From NCBI GenBank assembly GCA_947184155.2, contig CAMXCT020000120.1:62001-126000 (forward strand): 64,000 bases of DNA. The letters are read 5' to 3'. This stretch comes from Cladocopium goreaui (taxonomy: Eukaryota; Sar; Dinophyceae; Suessiales; Symbiodiniaceae). Shown here piece after piece: positions 46,873 to 54,800 of this stretch (position 1 is its first letter; each line of letters begins with the position of its first letter). The notes under the pieces were generated by a model, which was given only the letters and a program-made list of their open reading frames with translations, ran no database searches and was not told the origin of the DNA. The translations under genes were made by a program, and so were the position numbers.

Positions 46873-48000
46873 ATGGCTTCTCAGAAGAGACCTTCCTGGA
46901 GATGTGCGGACTGTCGGAGGCTTATCAAAGGCAACGACATGTTCTGCCCGGCATGTGGACAACATTGGGAAGATTGTGCAGACACAGAGTATCTGGATCC
47001 GAATGCGCAGATGCCCCAACGTGCGCAGACTCCGACCAGACATACTTCTTATCGCAGCTACACTCAGGGAGGCTCCCAATGGGATGGGTGGCACTACCAC
47101 AATTCCTCCAGTGCAAGCCCGAGAAGAAGACAGCAAAAACCGAAATCGCAAAAACATCGACAAGGAGATGGCAAAGCGGGTGGCAGCAAAGGCAAGGGAA
47201 AAGGTGGCCAAACTATGAGCCTTGGAATGGGACAAGAAGGGATGGCACCTCTCCCGCCACCACCCATGCCTCCACCGACGGGCAACACAGACTCATGGAT
47301 GCAATTTGCAACGCCATTTCCACCTTCTGTTGGACCAGCCCAAGAAGCTCCCAGACACAGTCATTCACTTGCAGAATCGAAGCTGAAAGAAGTCATGGGA
47401 ATACTCAAGAAGAACGAGATGGAGCTCCCAGCAGAAGTTGCAGCGGTGATGAAGGACACGAAGGTCCAAGAAGGCATGCAGAAGATCCAAGGGATGCACG
47501 AGGCAGTGGAAAACCTTGGAGACGCACAACAAAGGCTAGAACAGGTTTGCTTCGCCCGAGCCCAAAATCTTGCCTCTTGGAGACAATTCCTGCATCTCTC
47601 TGTGCAACGATGGCAGGAGTATACACAGAGATTTCAGAGCCAGGAAAAGAGCAACCTGGAGCAGATTGCCAAAGCCAGGGAAGATGTCAAAAAAGCACAG
47701 GCGATTTTCCGCGAGCTACAAGACCGGGGAGTCATCACCATCGAAGCGGAGGACGACCCGGCCATGCAGGACGACGTGCTCATGAATATGGAAAGCTCCA
47801 AGAAGATCGAGGACGGGCTCACGCACCTCACGACATCTCTTGGAGAGTTTGCACAACAAGCAGACCAGGAGCATGCAGCCGCGGAAGAACAGCAAAAGAA
47901 GCGTCAGAGAAAAGAAGAATCACAGGAGGGCGCACCAGCAGGATCCAAGCCTTTGGCCTCACCGTCTATGCAGCCTTTTGGCGGGGCTCACAGTGGATGA
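46873..48000 (+). CDS. LINE ORF1: zinc-ribbon, basic and coiled-coil protein
   Basis: 375 codons from ATG at 46873 (MASQKRPSWRC). Residues about 10-35 form a C-x2-C...C-x2-C zinc ribbon (CADCRRLI...FCPACGQHW). Residues 75-115 are Gln/Arg/Lys/Gly-rich and likely bind RNA, followed by a proline-rich linker (LPPPPMPPPTG). Residues about 150-350 are charged and helical with Gln/Glu/Lys spacing typical of coiled coil (LEQIAKAREDVKKAQAIFRE). The tail is Lys/Arg-rich. This layout suits a LINE ORF1 RNA chaperone. The frame stays open upstream to 46759, but the chosen Met gives a sensible start directly before the zinc ribbon. A 753-codon frame overlaps it in another phase. Confidence 0.7.
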   Translation: MASQKRPSWRCADCRRLIKGNDMFCPACGQHWEDCADTEYLDPNAQMPQRAQTPTRHTSYRSYTQGGSQWDGWHYHNSSSASPRRRQQKPKSQKHRQGDGKAGGSKGKGKGGQTMSLGMGQEGMAPLPPPPMPPPTGNTDSWMQFATPFPPSVGPAQEAPRHSHSLAESKLKEVMGILKKNEMELPAEVAAVMKDTKVQEGMQKIQGMHEAVENLGDAQQRLEQVCFARAQNLASWRQFLHLSVQRWQEYTQRFQSQEKSNLEQIAKAREDVKKAQAIFRELQDRGVITIEAEDDPAMQDDVLMNMESSKKIEDGLTHLTTSLGEFAQQADQEHAAAEEQQKKRQRKEESQEGAPAGSKPLASPSMQPFGGAHSG

Positions 48001-48430
48001 CTCCTGAGTATCCCTGTGGACAGCCCGCCACGTCGCCACACTTGGTGGATTTCACCGTTGGTTGGACGCATTCGATCGTGTCTGAAGAGGACTTCTTATC
48101 GCCTTGGGATGCCTCATCACGTGCTTTGGAGCTTTCATTTGAACTCTGCACGTTGCCTGCTTTGGGATGCAGGCACAATACCATTGGCCCCGAGGATTTT
48201 GGCACAGAGCGCAGGAATGATCGAACCATGGACAGTCGATCACTACGTTTTTGTGATGATGTTGAAGTCCTACTTGGCATGGAGGACTGCTTGAGTATGG
48301 TTTCTGATGTTGTACGTCATCAAGATCTATGTCAGGCGACGAAGAAACCTTGGGGATGGTTTTTCAGCAGTGACACTTGGATGTACGACCATGACAAGGA
48401 CCTCTACAAGCCTTTGAAAGTGAATCGGTC

Positions 48431-51400
48431 TTGCCTGGAACCGCTGTCGATTACGGCCGTGTCGATCCGGCAGACCCCCAACCGAAGCTTCTTCGCATCA
48501 CAGATCAATGGCATCACCCTCTTCCTGAAGAAGCACAACAACAGACACACGATCAAGAAGGACAAGAACCTGATCCGGACGTCATACCGGATCCACATGG
48601 CGCTCCCAACTTTGTCCATGACCTTTTTGAACTTGCAGAGCGACACAGAGTCTTCACCGACCTCGATCATGATGGGTCCATGCGCATACGAACATGGTAT
48701 CTTCATCATCAAGATGAACGCTACTGCGAAGTTCCGAGATTTCTCGAGTTTGAGGAGGACTGGAGAAGATGGGAGACGGACATCGGTATGGCATGGAGAG
48801 ACCATATCCGACCAAACGAGGTCATTCAGATCCACGTGGTTTTTCCGGACTCCTTCCGAGGATATCTGACGAGGCCTGTACATGCAGACGTGATCATATC
48901 ACAAGGACATTGGCTTCACAGATTTTCCAGTTTGTCCACCATTCATCATTACCACCATCTACACCCCCCACACTCGTATGCGGTGGCGTGTTCTCTGCCA
49001 CGACGTATTGGGGGCATTGCTCTTGCGGATGCGGCCCGGGTGATGTATTGGTGCAATCAAGACAACATCAATTGCAGGACAAGTTACGAGTGGCATGACA
49101 TCCCTTTCACTGCCACACCTACACATGAAGTCAACCATGGACACGCCTTCAACATCAACATCATTGACGCGCCCACACTGAGCAATGTTGCCAGTTCTTC
49201 GACTACGAGGACTAGAAAGCGGCAATTTGCTGACATTGAGGATGCCTCTCTCATGCAGCAACCACATGAGGATGACTTCGAGGTGACAGAAGAAGAGGGA
49301 AATGCGCTGATTGCACCTGCACGAGATGATTATGATAGCAGTAGCCTACATAGTGGTGACATTGGGCTGCTCATTTTCCGTCTTTCAGCACCAGATGCTC
49401 ACAGCTTTGCACCAAGCACAACTTACATGGCAATCTTGGAAGAGGCTATCAGAGCATGTCGAGCACGCAGACGTGACATCCGATGTTTTCATTATGTGCC
49501 AGTCACTCCAACAGGAGTCCACATGGAAGCAGAAGAAGTGATTATACTTCAATCTGTGAACGACATTGCGGCAGGCTCTGATGAAAAACTTGTGTTGTTA
49601 GACCTTGAGATTCACTTTCACCCGCTGCGTGGCGGCTTGTTAGTTCCAGCAGCTGCCAGCAGGAAGGTCATCAAAGTCAATCCCACGCTTCATCGTGATC
49701 AACTACTGCTCCTGACGGGCCTCCTCGAATACTGCAGACTCCAAAATGACCGCTGCGTCATTTTCAAAAACAACATCCTGTGGGCCGCAAATGATGACAG
49801 GACCCACACCATGGTACATGGAATGTACCTCAAGATACAGGTTCCTCCACCGCAAGATCCCAGTGTGGACACAGAGATCGCAATCGCAATTGCGCGTGAT
49901 CTGGCAGATGAAGAAGAACCTGAGAGAATGGATGTTGCAGCACAATGTAGACAGAGGAGCAATGCCCTCTCCCTCCGCCAACTTGGCACTGGGACAGGCG
50001 CAGAAAGAGTTGAGTGGGAACCCATGATTGAACGGCCTGTTCATCCACCAATACATGATTGGACGTTTCCACAGGTAGTTCCACCACAGAGAGGCCGTTT
50101 TGCTGATGGACATTTGTGGAGACTCATTAATTTGCGGGACCGAACAGACCTCATTGAATGCGAAGAAGAAGGCCGCATCATGTATGTCACTGTTTGGTTC
50201 ATTCACCATCTACAACGGGTCCGCTGCGATGAAGGGCGAGCTGCCAGACTGCAAGAGGATGACACAGAGTGGCTTGAGGCAATCATTGAACCTTGGACGG
50301 AACTTCTTGATCCGCAGCAAGATTTCGTTATCCACATTGTTCAGCCCACGCCGTCTTGCAACAGATTTGAATGCGTACAAGCCCATCTCATCATTGAACA
50401 GCATGAGCGGCCGGGGTACACCACCTGTTTGATCAGCATTTTGGATGAAAGAAGAAGTGCAGACAACTGGATCCATCGGGCTTACTCCACGACTGTGCTC
50501 CAGAATACCGCGGGCATCATACGTATGAGTGAGCTCACAACAGCATGCCAAACGACCTCTTGCCGAGTGACTCTTCGAGATTTTCCTTTGAACATTGTGG
50601 ATTTTGAAGAGCTTGAACCAGCCCTCAACATTGTCGTCCGTACTGGTGGGACCAATTGGAACGCCAGAGAATACGACACCGTGGATTTGATGCAACGAAC
50701 CAAAGGACAGCCGGTCCAACAAGCGCTTGATCTGACAGGAGGTGGAAACGAATGCGCTGACTATGCTACAATGACGATGAATCCACTTGCTCCAGTTTTT
50801 CATCCGGATCGAGCCAACATATGGAGCCAACCGGCTGACATCCATGCACTACATGCAATTTGGCAGATTGGAGCTACAACCTGGCAAGGAGAATCACCAG
50901 CTGCAACTTTCCTTGTTTGGTTTCTCTGCCCGGGAGGTGGCCATCCGCGATGCCTCTATGCGAGACGCATGACGCTATATGATGATGTTACAGACTGGAG
51001 GGACCGATTGACCTTCACATGGAGAGACCTGATCATCCAGGGCATCCCAGTTGAGATCCATGTAGTACGGCCACCTCCAGAGGACATCGAAGATGGCATC
51101 ACAGCTCACATCATCCTCACCCAGCTTTTTCCAGATCAAACTACTGGAATTCTACTTACGGTTCAGGATAATGCCGTCAACGATGGGCTGCCCTTCAGAA
51201 TTGCAGTCACGATCCACAACCCAGGGCAACTGCAACAGATCCTGCAAGTCTCTGCGTATGGCAATGAACAAGCGGCCTTCAACCCGAGGTCGGGTGCACA
51301 ACTCTTGGGGCCACACCAGCAATTTCCGACAAGACATGGTCAAAGCTTTCACCTTCTAGTCTTTCGACAGAATCTACCACATGGATGGCTGCCGCCTCTT

Positions 51401-51862
51401 GTTCCTGCAGTTCCAGGAGCAGCTGGACTTGGACTGCTACAAACTAGAGCGCACATTGCGAGGACTGCCTCTGAGCGCCTAACACATGGGACGGTGGCTC
51501 AAGCCCATGGGCCAGAGGACAGAATCCAAATTGAGCTTGACATGCTCCTACCTCAGAGACAGTGCGCAGTCAAGTTGATACCCGGTCATTCAAATATGCA
51601 GCTACCCTCCTTTGTGGAAATTGACGCCCCAGTCACGACGATCAAGGTTGAGGTTGAGCTCGTGTCTTGGGGACACAACTGCAAGGTGCTCCAATGTGGA
51701 AACAGCGACAAGTTCTTGTGTCTTCAATTTCAAGAAGATGGGCATCACTATATTCTCTGCAACGAGGACATTAATGATACCCAGGGTTGCATTTTGCATT
51801 CTCAAGACAAACCACTCGACACAGTCGGTCTGATGAAAACTTCTAGGGGCACTGGGCTATGA
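48431..51862 (+). CDS. LINE ORF2: large protein with a thrice-repeated module
   Basis: 1143 codons. A module of about 90-170 residues occurs three times, starting near residues 84 (RIRTWYLHHQDERYCEVPRF), 583 (VTVWFIHHLQRVRCDEGR) and 824 (FLVWFLCPGGGHPRCLYAR). Each continues with a Trp-rich W..WTDLI-type segment and an IHVV.P.P strand followed by AHIII.Q (for example QIHVVFPDSFRG, FVIHIVQPTPS, EIHVVRPPPED). I do not know this domain. The C-terminal part (SWGHNCKVLQCGNSDKFLCL) leads towards the next ORF. The frame is lost at an AAAA run near 51836, after which another phase (LGYDRAVVLEGAYTC) looks coding. ORF2 and ORF3 were therefore probably one polyprotein. Confidence 0.75.
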   Translation: MPGTAVDYGRVDPADPQPKLLRITDQWHHPLPEEAQQQTHDQEGQEPDPDVIPDPHGAPNFVHDLFELAERHRVFTDLDHDGSMRIRTWYLHHQDERYCEVPRFLEFEEDWRRWETDIGMAWRDHIRPNEVIQIHVVFPDSFRGYLTRPVHADVIISQGHWLHRFSSLSTIHHYHHLHPPHSYAVACSLPRRIGGIALADAARVMYWCNQDNINCRTSYEWHDIPFTATPTHEVNHGHAFNINIIDAPTLSNVASSSTTRTRKRQFADIEDASLMQQPHEDDFEVTEEEGNALIAPARDDYDSSSLHSGDIGLLIFRLSAPDAHSFAPSTTYMAILEEAIRACRARRRDIRCFHYVPVTPTGVHMEAEEVIILQSVNDIAAGSDEKLVLLDLEIHFHPLRGGLLVPAAASRKVIKVNPTLHRDQLLLLTGLLEYCRLQNDRCVIFKNNILWAANDDRTHTMVHGMYLKIQVPPPQDPSVDTEIAIAIARDLADEEEPERMDVAAQCRQRSNALSLRQLGTGTGAERVEWEPMIERPVHPPIHDWTFPQVVPPQRGRFADGHLWRLINLRDRTDLIECEEEGRIMYVTVWFIHHLQRVRCDEGRAARLQEDDTEWLEAIIEPWTELLDPQQDFVIHIVQPTPSCNRFECVQAHLIIEQHERPGYTTCLISILDERRSADNWIHRAYSTTVLQNTAGIIRMSELTTACQTTSCRVTLRDFPLNIVDFEELEPALNIVVRTGGTNWNAREYDTVDLMQRTKGQPVQQALDLTGGGNECADYATMTMNPLAPVFHPDRANIWSQPADIHALHAIWQIGATTWQGESPAATFLVWFLCPGGGHPRCLYARRMTLYDDVTDWRDRLTFTWRDLIIQGIPVEIHVVRPPPEDIEDGITAHIILTQLFPDQTTGILLTVQDNAVNDGLPFRIAVTIHNPGQLQQILQVSAYGNEQAAFNPRSGAQLLGPHQQFPTRHGQSFHLLVFRQNLPHGWLPPLVPAVPGAAGLGLLQTRAHIARTASERLTHGTVAQAHGPEDRIQIELDMLLPQRQCAVKLIPGHSNMQLPSFVEIDAPVTTIKVEVELVSWGHNCKVLQCGNSDKFLCLQFQEDGHHYILCNEDINDTQGCILHSQDKPLDTVGLMKTSRGTGL

Positions 51863-51894
51863 CCGGGCCGTGGTACTAGAAGGGGCATACACAT

Positions 51895-54800
51895 GTGCTC
51901 TTCTGTAACAACAACCCACAGTTTGAGAAGACAGCCCAGCCACCCAGAATTCGCACCGAATGGCCCAATTGGACTTGCACAACGCAGCCGATTGGCAAGC
52001 TCTTTCCAAAACAGAGCCACAGAATCTCAGATGCCCAGCACTCCATCGAGACCGCTTTTCGGTACCATGACATACTCGAGCTCTTGGAGGCGGGCAAGTG
52101 CTTCCTCAACACGACCTTTGATGGCCTCGAATTGCCAGACTTCATCCAGGATGCGGTGTGCAAGACAAGATCTATGACCACATATGACAGATGGCTCATT
52201 TACACTGATGGCTCATCTCAATCGAAGCTCCGGCGAATGTCCCCTGTTCATGCTGATGAGATGGGACACCCTGACTCCTGGGCTATGCTTGTGCTCGGAG
52301 AAATCCAAACAGCTGATGGCACATCCATGATTGAGCCGATTGGATGGTGCGCACATCCTGTCCACTATGATCCATCTGGTTCCTGCTTCACCCATGCTAC
52401 CAGAATTGGTGCGGAAGTTGCCGAACGTGAAGCGATTATATGGGCAGGCCTATGGCGGTTGACGCAAGACACCACCATACCGACCATTTTTTGCTGCGAC
52501 TCCATGACCTGCGGAAATCAAGCCTTCGGCATCATGGGAGTTGGCGATGCAGATGACTCATATCGCTTGATGAGAGGCATTTTCCAAAGTTTAGAAAGGG
52601 GACTGCCTGAAGGTCACTTGCGACTACATCATGTCAGATCGCATGCAGGTGACCCCTACAACGAGTTTGTGGACTGGGCAGCCAAGCAGGAAGCTGTCAA
52701 GAGTTTCAATCATCGCCAGATGCAGCTCGACATGCACAAATGGTGTCAAATCCTTCCACACTTTTGGCTTGTTTTCGGGCATGATTGTGGGCTCCCTGAC
52801 TGGCAAGATGGACAATTGGTGACAACGAGACCGTCATTGCCGGCTGCAAGATCAGCCACAAACTCTGCACCGCCTGGAACTTCCACTGCTGTGGTACAAT
52901 GTGCCCTGAGTCTTGCAACAGCAAATGTTCTCTCACTATCAAAAGGGCCAGATGGCCATAGCGGCAAACTGCATTACCTGTTTGAACAGATGAAATCTTT
53001 TGGATTGAATGTCATGGGACTTCAAGAATGCAGAACAGACGAAGGGCACACCAAGACACACAACATCCTCCGATACATGTCTGGCCAACGACATGGACAG
53101 GATGGTATTGAAATCTGGATTAATCTTGAACAGCCGATCGCTTACAACGCCAAGGGCAAGCCATTTTTCCTTGCAGCGCATCACTGTCAAGTTGTTCAGA
53201 AAGATCCCAGCAGACTACTACTCCGTGTCAGTGCACCCTTCTTCACTGGCTGGTTCTTCGCTGCCCATGCGCCACACAGTGGCCGGACAAGAGAAGACCG
53301 TGAAGAGTGGTGGAATGAGACGACTGCGATCCTGGACCGCACTGGAGCAACTTCCAACTGTTTCTGGTTGCTGGATGCCAATGCAGAGCCGGGCCCTGCA
53401 GAAGATTCGATTATCTTCAGCACGGGTCTGCGAACCTCTGCCAACACCATCCTTTTTCGGGAATGTCTCCGCAAGTTCAACATGTGCCTGCCTTCAACCT
53501 CTAGCGTTCATAGAGGAAGCCGTGACACATGGATGAGGCCTGGAGGAGACACAACATATTGCATTGACTATGTTGCAGCGCCACAGGAATGGAAGTCACA
53601 CTGTACATGGTCGGAAGTTCTGCAGGATTTTGATTTAGCCACAATGAGACAAGATCATCAAGCTGTTGGGCTCGAGTTACGTTGGTGGCATCAATGTGAG
53701 GAAGGACCGCAGCCAGACTCCATGCCGACGGTTGCTTGGCATCTCGACACCACCAAGAAGATCATCCGGGAGAAAATGCACCAAGTTAGTATCCCAACAT
53801 GGGCAACAAATGTGGAGACGCAAGAGCAAGACTTCAGCTTACAAGTTGCAAATCTCCTGCGACAACAGCGCCACAGTAAGCACAGGCCCAAAAAATGCTA
53901 CATCGACGATGAAATTTGGGAGGCTAGACGTCAGATGCTTTCTTCACAAAAGAAATTGAAGCAGGTCAGGCAACGACTCGGAAGGGAGTCGCTATGGCAT
54001 GTATTCATTGCATGGAAGCAACAGCGTGAGCCCCCTGACCAACATGAACTTTTTCAATATGGCACCACGTTGAGATGTGATGCACTTCGACTCCTAGCCC
54101 AACTTCGGGCACAACGCCAACGACTTCGTTGCAAATTGAAACAGAACAAAGCCAAACACATGCAGAAGTGCCTGGAACAGGTCAACGAACACACAGCAGC
54201 GTCCAGCATCTTGCGTCTCCTGAAAGGCTTCATTGGACCGACCAATCCCAAGAAGCAGAAGAAGGGAACACTGCCAATGCTGGAAAGAGAGGACGGAGAG
54301 ATCTGCAGTACGCCCGAAGAAGCTTTGCAAGTCTGGATTCGATTCTTTGCTGATATGGAAGGCGGCAAACGACAAAGCATTGAGGAGCTCCATGCGGACT
54401 GGGTGCGCGAATTGAGTGTGGAACAGGCAATCCCTTTCAAGCTGCAAGTTGCCGACCTGCCGACGCTCGCGGACCTTGAGCTGGCATATCGACGTGTGGC
54501 ATCTGGCAAGGCTACTGGACCGGATCGAGTTCCCGGTGAACTGTGCCACATCGCACCGGCTGCGTGCGCCAGAGCAACATACTCCTCCCTTTGGAAGCTT
54601 CTCCTCTTCGGCCACGAGGCGCTGCAGTACAAGGGAGGTTTATTGGTGCAGGCGTACAAAGGAAAGGGTGCGGCCACCAAATGTAGCTCTTACAGATCGC
54701 TGTTGATATCCAGCCACATCGGCAAATCGCTGCACCGAGCCATGAGATGCTCACAAGCTCATATCTTTGAGGGATTCCTCCAAGCACAACAGCTTGGGGG

